From Yoonia sp. (lineage in GTDB: Bacteria > Pseudomonadota > Alphaproteobacteria > Rhodobacterales > Rhodobacteraceae): a stretch of DNA of 41,736 nucleotides. Every line of letters starts with the position of its first letter. The first letter of the stretch is position 1. The notes beneath the pieces are model-generated. The model worked only from the letters and a program-made list of their open reading frames with translations, made no database searches and had not been told where the DNA came from. The DNA lies in assembly GCA_023955335.1 (NCBI GenBank), contig JAGSGF010000026.1, positions 1 through 41,736 of the forward strand, given 5' to 3'. Made by a program: the position numbers and the translations under genes. This document shows positions 1 to 8,100 of the stretch, piece after piece.

Positions 1-10
1 CCAAACTCGA

Positions 11-46
11 CAAAGTGGTCCCAAAAGCGGTCCCGAAAGTGGTCCT
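11..46. repeat. Three imperfect 12-nt tandem repeats
   Basis: Three consecutive 12-nt units (11-22, 23-34, 35-46) share the core AAAGYGGTCC with one to three changes each. All three forward frames stay open through the repeat, so it could be the 3' end of a gene or element that starts before the window. It stops abruptly before the tRNA terminator region. It could be the edge of a mobile element, but no transposase or terminal inverted repeat is visible to prove that. Confidence 0.5.
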
Positions 47-101
47 ATGCAGGCCATAGCATCAACGTTTGCTAGGTTTTATCGGAGAATCGACTGGTTG
101 T

Positions 102-187
102 TGGTGCCCAGAAGAGGACTCGAACCTCCACACCCTTGCGAGTACTAGCACCTGAAGCTAGCGCGTCTACCATTCCGCCATCTGGGC
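102..187 (-). tRNA. tRNA-Leu (anticodon CAG)
   Basis: Read on the minus strand, a tRNA begins at 187 with acceptor arm GCCCAGA pairing with TCTGGGC, discriminator A at 105 and an encoded CCA at 104-102. The anticodon stem CTAGC/GCTAG encloses loop TTCAGGT, giving anticodon CAG (leucine, CUG codons). The long variable arm expected of class II tRNA-Leu and the T-arm sequence GGTTCGAGTCC are present. Transcription is away from the neighbouring NDUFA9-like gene. Confidence 0.95.
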
Positions 188-205
188 AACAGATTACGTG
201 ACGCT

Positions 206-234
206 CGTTTAGGGCGGGCTTGGTGTGCTGTCAA
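206..234 (-). promoter_or_regulatory. Promoter of tRNA-Leu
   Basis: On the minus strand there is a perfect -35 box TTGACA (234-229), a 17-nt spacer and a -10 box TAAACG (211-206). The predicted start near 199 lies about 12 nt before the tRNA 5' end, the expected geometry for a strong housekeeping sigma-70 promoter. Confidence 0.75.
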
Positions 235-319
235 CGCGATTCGGAGGCGTTTTTGCTCGACGGCAGCGTGGTAACCTCTGGTAGAGGTATTTTGGGTTAG
301 ATGAAGGGGATGTTGCGCC

Positions 320-348
320 TTGTCTGATGCGGTTTGGGGCGGTAAACC
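320..348 (+). promoter_or_regulatory. Putative promoter of the NDUFA9-like gene and uppP
   Basis: TTGTCT (320-325), a 17-nt spacer and TAAACC (343-348) form a plausible housekeeping promoter. Its -10 box resembles that of the divergent tRNA promoter. Transcription would start near 355 and give a short leader before the ATG at 379. Confidence 0.45.
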
Positions 349-378
349 CAAGACAACTTTGCACAGAGGCCTGATGTT

Positions 379-1362
379 ATGACCAAGCTTGTTACAATTT
401 TCGGTGGATCCGGTTTCGTCGGTCGCTATATCGCCCGCCGTATGGCCAAAGAAGGCTGGCGCGTGCGTGTCGCTGTCCGCAATCATAATGAGGCGACGTT
501 CGTGCGCCCTTATGGTGCTGTTGGTCAGGTCGAGCCTGTGTTTTGCAACATTCGTGATGATGCGTCTGTCGCATCCGTCATGGGCGGGGCTGATGCGGTT
601 GTGAATTGCGTGGGTGTTTTGGCCGAAACCGGTCGCAATACATTTAGCGCGGTGCAATCCGAGGGTGCGGAACGCGTCGCCCGTCTGGCTGCTGCTGCGG
701 GGATTGGTCGTATGGTCCATATTTCCGCCATAGGTGCTGATGCTGACGCCGCAAGCGAATACGCTAAGACGAAGGCTGCTGGTGAGGCGGGCGTTTTGGC
801 ACATATGCCAAATGCAGTAATCCTGCGTCCGTCCGTCGTGTTTGGTGCAGAAGATGAGTTCTTTAACCGCTTTGCGGGCATGAGCCGTTTTGGTCCAATC
901 CTGCCGGTTGTTGGTGCTGATACGATGTTCCAGCCGGTGTATGTTGATGATGTCGCCGCTGCCGCTGTGCAAGGTGTGTTGGGTCAAGCGGATGCCGGTG
1001 TGTACGAGCTTGGCGGTCCTGATGTTGCGTCGTTCCGCGACTTGATGCAGACGATGCTGGGTATCGTGCGTCGTCGTCGTTTGATCCTAAACATCCCATT
1101 CTTTGCGGCCAAGATTATGGCGTGGGGATTCAAGGCCGCCTCTGTTGGCTCGTTGGGCATTATCAAAGCGCCGATTACGAAAGATCAGGTTGCGAACCTC
1201 GCGGTTGATAACGTGGTTGCTGATGGCGCGCGCGGCTTTGAGGCGCTGGGTATTCGTCCGACGTCATTGGCCGTTGTTTTGCCCGATTACCTGTGGCGAT
1301 TCCGCCCGTCTGGTCAGTACGATGCGATCATAGAATCTGCTAAGAATCTGCGGAACTCCTAA
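379..1362 (+). CDS. NDUFA9-like complex I-associated NAD(P)-binding protein
   Basis: The 327-residue protein is an atypical extended SDR of the NDUFA9 subunit family. In alphaproteobacteria and mitochondria, members are an accessory component of respiratory complex I that binds a pyridine nucleotide but is not catalytic in electron transfer. The N-terminal Rossmann motif GGSGFVG (residues 9-15) is intact and a YAKTK segment sits in the usual YxxxK position. The ATG at 379 comes just before the beta strand LVTIFGGSG. uppP follows after 3 bp, so the two genes are probably cotranscribed. The nuo operon is not in this window, so assignment to complex I rests on family recognition. Confidence 0.88.
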   Translation: MTKLVTIFGGSGFVGRYIARRMAKEGWRVRVAVRNHNEATFVRPYGAVGQVEPVFCNIRDDASVASVMGGADAVVNCVGVLAETGRNTFSAVQSEGAERVARLAAAAGIGRMVHISAIGADADAASEYAKTKAAGEAGVLAHMPNAVILRPSVVFGAEDEFFNRFAGMSRFGPILPVVGADTMFQPVYVDDVAAAAVQGVLGQADAGVYELGGPDVASFRDLMQTMLGIVRRRRLILNIPFFAAKIMAWGFKAASVGSLGIIKAPITKDQVANLAVDNVVADGARGFEALGIRPTSLAVVLPDYLWRFRPSGQYDAIIESAKNLRNS

Positions 1363-1365
1363 ATC

Positions 1366-2166
1366 ATGGAGACGACGATTATCGCCATCCTTCTGGGTAT
1401 TCTGGAGGGACTGACGGAGTTTATTCCGGTGTCTTCCACAGGACATTTGCTTCTGGTCGGCCATTTTCTTGGGTTCGACAGTGCAGGCAATACGTTCGAG
1501 GTAGTGATTCAAATCGGTGCTGTGCTTGCGCTGGTGGTTTTGTATTTCTCGCGGCTTTGGGGTGCCGTTTCTACTGCACCTTCTGATCCTGCGGCGCGCG
1601 GGTTTATCGCGTCGATTGTGATTGCGGCGATTCCCGCAGTTTTGCTGGGCGTGTTGATGCATGATCTGATCAAGACTGTGCTGTTTGAAACTCCGATGTT
1701 GGTTGCCGTGATGCTGGTCATTGGCGGCGTGATTTTGTTGTTCGTGGACCGGTTGGAATTGACCGAAGTTCATGGTGATCCGATGCGCCTGCCGTTAAAG
1801 ACCGCGCTGGGAATTGGCTTGTTCCAGTGTCTGTCGCTGATCCCGGGCACGTCGCGGTCCGGGTCCACGATCGTAGGGGCACTTTTGTTAGGTGTCAGTA
1901 AACGTGCGGCGGCGGAGTTTTCATTTTTTCTGTCGATCCCGATGATGTTCGGTGTGTTTGGTTATGACCTGCTCAAGAACCGCGATGTTTTGGACTTTTC
2001 GGCATTGGGTGAGATCGCCTTGGGGCTAATTGCTGCGTTCATCACCGCGTTGCTCGTGGTGCGCTGGGTGCTGAATTACGTCAGCTGGCGTGGGTACGCA
2101 CTGTTTGGTTGGTGGCGAATCGTGGTGGGTCTGGTTGCGATTGTCGCGCTTTCATTGGGATTTTAA
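1366..2166 (+). CDS. uppP: Undecaprenyl-diphosphatase UppP (BacA)
   Basis: This integral membrane phosphatase recycles undecaprenyl diphosphate to the monophosphate carrier used for peptidoglycan and other surface glycans. Its 266 residues match the family length. The two signature blocks are present: an N-terminal EGLTEFIPVSSTGH segment near residues 14-27 and PGTSRSGST near residues 160-168, which supply the catalytic Glu, Ser, His and Arg. The protein is hydrophobic throughout, with about eight membrane segments. It starts 3 bp after the NDUFA9-like gene and is probably in the same transcript. The function is secure from the motifs. Confidence 0.95.
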   Translation: METTIIAILLGILEGLTEFIPVSSTGHLLLVGHFLGFDSAGNTFEVVIQIGAVLALVVLYFSRLWGAVSTAPSDPAARGFIASIVIAAIPAVLLGVLMHDLIKTVLFETPMLVAVMLVIGGVILLFVDRLELTEVHGDPMRLPLKTALGIGLFQCLSLIPGTSRSGSTIVGALLLGVSKRAAAEFSFFLSIPMMFGVFGYDLLKNRDVLDFSALGEIALGLIAAFITALLVVRWVLNYVSWRGYALFGWWRIVVGLVAIVALSLGF

Positions 2167-2325
2167 GCAAATAGATAAACACTACTTACCTTTATATGCG
2201 CATGGCCGCGCAATTTTATCACCGTCCGTAGAAAAATTCACCAAATAGGTCAGCCTTGCTGCCTTTTCATTCCTGCCACTGCACTCTAGAACTTCCATAA
2301 GAGAACTTAGAGCGAGGACGGGTCG

Positions 2326-3759
2326 ATGGCTGGTCAGAAGATGTTGAAGTTTACCGAAGTTAATCGTGACATGCCTGATAAGCGTGTTCCGAACCTGCGC
2401 AAACAGGACTTCGACGAGATTTATGCACAATATGCGTCCGACAAAGCCGCCGAGCAATCGAGCCGGTGTAGCCAGTGCGGCGTGCCGTATTGCCAGTCCC
2501 ATTGCCCGTTGCACAACAACATCCCTGATTGGTTGCGCCTAACCGCCGAGGGTCGTCTGCAAGAAGCCTATGAGATCAGTCAAGCAACCAACACCTTCCC
2601 CGAGATTTGCGGTCGTATTTGTCCGCAGGATCGCCTGTGCGAAGGCAACTGTGTGATTGAAACATCCGGCCACGGTACGGTCACGATCGGGGCGGTTGAA
2701 AAGTACATCACAGACACTGCGTTCGCCGAAGGCTGGGTGCCTGCCATCCGTCCGCACACCGAACGCGTCGAGAGCGTTGGCATCATTGGCGCTGGTCCGG
2801 GTGGACTTGCTGCCGCTGATATGCTGCGCCGTCAGGGCGTGCAGGTCACCGTCTATGATCGCTATGATCGCGGGGGCGGTTTGCTGACTTATGGCATCCC
2901 CGGATTTAAACTTGAAAAAGATATCGTCATGCAGCGTATGGCGCAACTGACCGATGGCGGGGTCCAGTTTGTGTTGAATTGCAACGTCGGTGAAGACCTG
3001 TCGTTTGACGCTATTCGTGGCAAGCACGATGCGGTTCTGATTGCGACAGGTGTTTATAAAACAAGGGACTTGAACCTTGCGGGCAACGATGCGGACGGGA
3101 TCGTTCGCGCGATTGATTATTTGACCGCAAGTAACCGGAAATCGTTTGGTGATATAGTCGAAGAATTCGAATCTGGGGAACTGAACGCCGCTGGCAAGCG
3201 TGTTGTTGTGATTGGTGGTGGTGACACTGCAATGGACTGCGTCCGCACCGCTATCCGACAGGGCGCAGAAAGCGTGAAGTGTCTGTATCGCCGTGACAGG
3301 ACCAACATGCCGGGGTCCCAGCGCGAGGTTCAAAATGCCGAAGAAGAAGGTGTCGAATTCGTCTGGCTGTCTGCCCCCGCTGGGTTTGAGGGCGATGCTG
3401 TTACCGGTGTGAATGTGCAAAAAATGCGCCTTGGCGCGCCGGACGCAACTGGTCGTCAAATGCCTGAATTGATCGAAGGTGCCGATTATGTCGAAGCCGC
3501 CGACATCGTCATCAAGGCGCTTGGATTTGAACCCGAAGATTTACCAGCCCTTTGGGGGGTTGAAGGTCTTGAAGTGACCCGCTGGGGCACTGTGAAAGCC
3601 GAGTTTACATCCGGTCAGACGAGCCTTGAAGGTGTCTATGCCGCTGGTGATATCGTGCGTGGCGCGTCGCTGGTTGTTTGGGCGATCAGGGATGGGCGCG
3701 ACGCCGCTGAAGCGATCCTTGGCTATCTTAACCAATCTGAATCTGTCGCCGCAGAGTGA
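2326..3759 (+). CDS. gltD: Glutamate synthase (NADPH) small subunit GltD
   Basis: The beta subunit of glutamate synthase takes electrons from NADPH through FAD and passes them by [4Fe-4S] clusters to GltB. The 477-residue protein has the N-terminal cysteine clusters C48/C51/C56/C60 and C95/C99/C105/C109, an FAD-binding motif GAGPGG near residues 155-160, and an NADPH-binding motif GGGDTAMDC near residues 298-306. The ATG at 2326 follows the ribosome site GCGAGGACGG. The 159-bp gap after uppP shows no clear terminator or promoter by eye. Unlike the adjacent gltBD arrangement of enterobacteria, gltB lies 1.4 kb downstream behind three small genes. Confidence 0.95.
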   Translation: MAGQKMLKFTEVNRDMPDKRVPNLRKQDFDEIYAQYASDKAAEQSSRCSQCGVPYCQSHCPLHNNIPDWLRLTAEGRLQEAYEISQATNTFPEICGRICPQDRLCEGNCVIETSGHGTVTIGAVEKYITDTAFAEGWVPAIRPHTERVESVGIIGAGPGGLAAADMLRRQGVQVTVYDRYDRGGGLLTYGIPGFKLEKDIVMQRMAQLTDGGVQFVLNCNVGEDLSFDAIRGKHDAVLIATGVYKTRDLNLAGNDADGIVRAIDYLTASNRKSFGDIVEEFESGELNAAGKRVVVIGGGDTAMDCVRTAIRQGAESVKCLYRRDRTNMPGSQREVQNAEEEGVEFVWLSAPAGFEGDAVTGVNVQKMRLGAPDATGRQMPELIEGADYVEAADIVIKALGFEPEDLPALWGVEGLEVTRWGTVKAEFTSGQTSLEGVYAAGDIVRGASLVVWAIRDGRDAAEAILGYLNQSESVAAE

Positions 3760-3789
3760 CCGTCACCGCGCGTGTTCCATCAGAAACCT

Positions 3790-3807
3790 TAATGGGTCAG
3801 TGACCCT
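3790..3807 (+). promoter_or_regulatory. Inverted repeat, copy 1 (TAATGGGTCANNGACCCT)
   Basis: The 18-nt sequence has arms GGGTCA and TGACCC separated by one G. It lies 17 nt before the ATG of the secreted protein gene at 3825 and just ahead of its ribosome site GTGGAGAG. A copy differing at only two positions lies at 9754-9771, also just before a start codon. It may be an operator or an RNA hairpin in the leader. The function is unknown. Confidence 0.5.
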
Positions 3808-3824
3808 GACGTGGAGAGTTATGA

Positions 3825-4490
3825 ATGTTTAAACTTCTGACCGCCGCTCTGCTTTTGGCTCCCGTTATGGTGTCCGCTCAAACCCTAACTGTCCCTGACG
3901 GTTGTGAAGGTGTCTTGACGGTCCAGCAGCGCGGCTGTGTCATGGTAAACGTCTGGCAATGCGAGGCCGATCCGGCGGGCGACAAATGGATCGCGCTGAT
4001 CGGTGAAGGCGGCGTGTTTTCCATTCAGCACGTCGACCGCGAATTTCAGTGGATTGAAGCGTTCAAACCATCTGGGACCGAAACACTTGAACAACCTGCG
4101 CCTGATCCGTCATCCATCACAGAGCTTTTGGAAAATGGCATCGACACGTGGGAATTTGTCCTTAACAAACCCGACAGCGCCGAACGCAATGTTGGCTATG
4201 ATGCCCTAACCGGTCTGGAAGTGATCATCGACGACGAGCCGCTTTTGCAGACCGAATTTGAGGGCAAGACCCTGTCGGGGGACGGAACAGAAATTGATAA
4301 CGGCGCGGGCCGCCAGTATGTCAGTGCCAAGCACCGTTTGTTCTTCTTTGGTGAAAGCTGGAATCCCGCGACGCCCGATGATGTTGTTGATCTGTCACCG
4401 GTCGAGTTTATCTACCCAGGCGAAAGCGGGTTCTTTTCCGAGCGTCCAAAATTCGAATGCGGCGTGATTGAATCGCGGTTTGACGGATGA
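3825..4490 (+). CDS. Secreted protein of unknown function (long paralogue)
   Basis: The 221-residue protein starts with a signal peptide (hydrophobic residues 5-17, likely cleavage after VSA at 18) and is probably exported to the periplasm. The mature part is acidic. It has Cys27, Cys38 and Cys46 near the start and one Cys near the C-terminus (FECGV), so disulfides are possible. No known domain was recognised. Its N-terminal (LTVPDGCEGVLTVQ) and C-terminal (VEFIYPGESGFFSERPKFECGV) ends match the whole mature part of the next, much shorter protein. The ribosome site GTGGAGAG precedes ATG 3825. The gene lies 65 bp after gltD and overlaps the next gene by 4 bp. Confidence 0.8.
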   Translation: MFKLLTAALLLAPVMVSAQTLTVPDGCEGVLTVQQRGCVMVNVWQCEADPAGDKWIALIGEGGVFSIQHVDREFQWIEAFKPSGTETLEQPAPDPSSITELLENGIDTWEFVLNKPDSAERNVGYDALTGLEVIIDDEPLLQTEFEGKTLSGDGTEIDNGAGRQYVSAKHRLFFFGESWNPATPDDVVDLSPVEFIYPGESGFFSERPKFECGVIESRFDG

Positions 4491-4708
4491 AGCTGGCTGC
4501 GTTCATATTGCTGTTCGCTGCGCCTGTTTCTGCGCAGGAGTTTTCCCTGCCGACGGGATGCGACGCATACCTGACTGTCCAAAACCGCGACGGCACGCAG
4601 ATGTGGCAGGGACGTGAATTTATCACACCCGTCGAGGCTGGATTCTTGTCGCGCACGCCAGAATTTGGCTGTGGTGTCACGATGTCATCATTTGAGGTGA
4701 CGCCATGA
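4487..4708 (+). CDS. Small secreted protein (short paralogue of the previous one)
   Basis: This 73-residue protein has a signal peptide (residues 1-16, cleavage after VSA). Its mature part aligns with the two ends of the preceding protein. FSLPTGCDAYLTVQ matches LTVPDGCEGVLTVQ, and REFITPVEAGFLSRTPEFGCGV matches the long protein's C-terminal segment, while about 140 central residues are missing. It keeps one N-terminal and one C-terminal Cys. Both ends are joined by ATGA overlaps (4487-4490 and 4705-4708), so it is translationally coupled to its neighbours. Intact signal, length and overlaps argue for a real gene and against a decayed fragment. The function is unknown. Confidence 0.75.
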   Translation: MKLAAFILLFAAPVSAQEFSLPTGCDAYLTVQNRDGTQMWQGREFITPVEAGFLSRTPEFGCGVTMSSFEVTP

Positions 4709-5118
4709 TTAAGGGTCGTTGCATGTGCGGCGCAGTCACAGTTGAGGTCGCAAACTTGACCGACCGCATGAACGCCTGTCACTGCGAGATGTGCCGCCGT
4801 TGGACCGGTAGCGCGTTTGTTGCCGTGCATAGTGATCCGTCCGATGTCACGTTTGATGGACCGGTGAAGACGATTGCCAGTTCCGACTGGGCGATGCGCG
4901 GATGGTGTGACAAATGCGGCTCCGCGTTGTTTTATAAGCAACAACAGGGTGGGTCTTACGGGCTTGCCGTTGGTCTTTTTGACAACGCCGCTGGCAAGAC
5001 ACTGAACATTGAATATTACGTCGATCGAAAACCGGATGGCTTTGCCTATGCCGGTGATCACAAGCGAATGACCGAGGCCGAGACACTCGCCTATTTCGGT
5101 ATCTCAGAAGGAGAATAG
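4705..5118 (+). CDS. GFA-family (CENP-V/GFA domain) zinc protein
   Basis: The 137-residue protein has the GFA fold named after glutathione-dependent formaldehyde-activating enzyme. The zinc-binding cysteines are present: C6 and C8 (CMCGAV), C25, C27 and C30 (CHCEMC) and C68/C71 (CDKCG). Most members of this family have no proven enzymatic role, and formaldehyde activation should not be assumed. The gene overlaps its upstream neighbour by 4 bp and ends 2 bp before gltB, so it is part of the glt transcript. Confidence 0.85.
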   Translation: MIKGRCMCGAVTVEVANLTDRMNACHCEMCRRWTGSAFVAVHSDPSDVTFDGPVKTIASSDWAMRGWCDKCGSALFYKQQQGGSYGLAVGLFDNAAGKTLNIEYYVDRKPDGFAYAGDHKRMTEAETLAYFGISEGE

Positions 5119-5120
5119 CC

Positions 5121-8100
5121 ATGACAATTTATGATGAAACTTGGGTCGCCGCTGAAGAAGCGAAGCGCAACTGGATGGCCGAGAATGGGCTTTATGCCCA
5201 CGAAGAAGAGCATAGCTCTTGTGGCGTTGGCTTGGTTGTTGCCATCGATGGCACTCCGTCACGCGGTGTCGTTGAAAAAGGCATTAACGCGCTGAAAGCT
5301 GTTTGGCACCGTGGTGCTGTGGACGCTGACGGCAAGACCGGTGATGGCGCAGGTATTCACGTGCAAATCCCCGTTGCGTTTTTCCATGATCAAATTCGAC
5401 GCACTGGTCACGAGCCCGATAACAAACTGATTGCGGTCGGACAGGTGTTCCTGCCCCGTACCGATTTTGGCGCCCAAGAGCGTTGCCGGACGATTGTTGA
5501 ATCCGAAGTGCTCCGCATGGGTCACTACATTTACGGCTGGCGCCATGTGCCGGTCGACAATTCCGTGCTGGGTGATAAAGCCAACGCCACCCGCCCTGAG
5601 ATTGAGCAGATTTTGATCCGTAACGAAAAGGGCGTGGATGAGGAGCAGTTCGAGCGCGAGCTATACATTATTCGCCGCCGGATCGAAAAAGCCGCTGCGA
5701 TGATAGCAGGCTTTTATTTCTGTTCCTTGTCGTGCCGATCGATCATCTACAAAGGCATGATGCTGGCCGAACAGGTCGCAGAATTTTATCCTGATCTGAT
5801 GGATGCCCGGTTCGAATCTGCGTTTGCGATTTACCATCAGCGATATTCCACAAACACGTTCCCGCAGTGGCATTTGGCCCAACCGTTCCGCATGTTGGCC
5901 CACAACGGCGAGATCAATACGCTTAAGGGAAACGTCAACTGGATGCGGTCCCACGAGATCCGCATGGCGTCGAGTGCCTTTGGTGACAAGGCCGAGGATA
6001 TTAAGCCGATCATTCCCGCCGGCGCATCGGATTCCTCCGCATTAGACTCTGTTTTCGAGGTTTTGGTTCGTGCTGGCCGCAACGCCCCGATGGCGAAAAC
6101 CATGATGGTTCCGGAAGCATGGTCGCAGCAGGCGATTGAGATGAAGAAGCCTTGGCAGGACATGTACGGTTATTGCAACGCCGTGATGGAGCCTTGGGAT
6201 GGGCCGGCTGCGTTGGCGATGACAGACGGTCGTTGGGTCTGCGGTGGATTGGACCGCAATGGTCTGCGCCCGCTGCGTTATGTCGTGACAGGTGATGGTC
6301 TGCTGGTTGCCGGGTCCGAGGTCGGCATGGTACCGATTGACGAGGCGACGGTCGTTGAAAAAGGCGCACTTGGCCCGGGGCAGATGATCGCCGTCGACAT
6401 GGTCGAAGGTCGTTTATACCGCGACGAAGAATTGAAAGATCAACTGGCTGCGGCCCAGCCTTTTGGCGCGTGGATTGAAAAGGTCGTCGATCTGTCAGGC
6501 ATGATGCGCGACGTTGCCGAAAAGCCCGTATTTAGTGGTGCCGATCTGCGCAAGCGTCAGGTCGCCGCTGGCTATTCGGTGGAAGAGCTCGAACAGGTGC
6601 TGGCCCCGATGGCCGAGGATGGAAAAGAAATGATTGCGTCTATGGGTGATGACACCCCGAGCGCGGTTTTGTCCAAGATGTATCGCCCGCTATCACATTT
6701 CTTCCGCCAGAATTTTTCTCAGGTCACAAACCCGCCAATCGACAGCTTGCGCGAAAGCCGCGTGATGAGCCTTAAGACCCGTTTCGGGAACCTTAAAAAT
6801 GTGCTGGATGAAGACGGGTCGCAGACCCAAATTTTGCAGCTCGAAAGCCCGTTTGTTGCCAACGCTGAATTCGACGAAATGATGGATCACTTTGGCGAAA
6901 GCGTCACAGTCATTGATTGTACGTTTGCCAAAGGAGCTGATGCCCTGCGTAAGGGGTCGGAGCGCATCCGCGCCGAGGCTGCAGATGCGGTGTCTTCGGG
7001 GTCTGGCCACATCGTTTTGACCGACCAACATCAGTCGGAAACCCGCGTTGGTATGCCGATGATTTTGGCGACAAGCGCTGTGCATTCCGGTTTGACCGCC
7101 AAAGGGCTGCGCACCTTCTGTTCGATCAACGTCCGGTCTGCCGAATGTGTCGACCCGCATTACTTTGCCGTGTTGATCGGTTGCGGTGCGACGACTGTGA
7201 ACGCTTATTTGGCGCAAGACAGCATTGCCAACCGCGTGGAGCGTGGCCTGATCGAAGGTACGTTGCTTGATGCCGTGCGTCGCTATCGTGCTGCAGTGAA
7301 CGCAGGTCTACTGAAAATCATGTCAAAGATGGGGATTAGTGTCTTGTCGTCCTATCGCGGTGGTCTTAATTTTGAAGCTGTTGGCCTGTCTCGGGCGATG
7401 GTTGCTGAATACTTTCCCGGGATGCAAAGCCGCATTTCTGGCATTGGTACAAACGGTATTCAGACCAAAACCGAAGAGGTTCATGCCCGCGGGTGGGAAG
7501 GTCAGACTGATGTCTTGCCGATGGGTGGTTTTTACAAATCCCGCCGGTCTGGTGAAAAGCACGCGTGGGAAGCCCAAACCATGCATATGTTGCAGGCCGC
7601 GTGTACCAATGCGTCTTATGCGATGTGGCAGCAGTATTCGAAATCCATGCAGGCCAATCCGCCTATTCACCTGCGCGATTTGCTCGCCATTAAGCCGATG
7701 GGAACCGCTGTTCCAATTGAAGAAGTAGAGTCTATTACCGCCATTCGTAAGCGTTTTGTGACTCCTGGCATGTCGCTCGGTGCATTGTCGCCCGAGGCCC
7801 ACCGCACATTGTCGATTGCAATGAACCGCATTGGCGCAAAGTCGGACAGTGGTGAAGGCGGCGAAAGCCCTGATGACTTTACGCCAGATGCAAACGGCGA
7901 TAACGCCAGCGCCAAGATTAAGCAGGTTGCATCGGGTCGCTTTGGCGTCACGGCCGAATACCTGTTGGCCTGTGAAGAGCTGGAAATCAAAGTCGCTCAG
8001 GGCGCTAAGCCCGGCGAAGGTGGTCAGTTGCCCGGGATGAAGGTCACTGATCTGATCGCCAAGCTGCGTCATTCGACCAAGGGCGTGACCCTGATTTCAC

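Noticed and set aside
145..987. Long minus-strand open frame over the tRNA and NDUFA9-like gene
   Set aside because: It overlaps the tRNA-Leu and a well-supported protein on the other strand and has no recognisable domain.
2539..3459. Long minus-strand frame inside gltD
   Set aside because: Antisense shadow of gltD with no domain.
7323..8072. Long minus-strand frame inside gltB
   Set aside because: Codon-bias shadow of a clear gltB coding region; no ribosome site or homology by eye.
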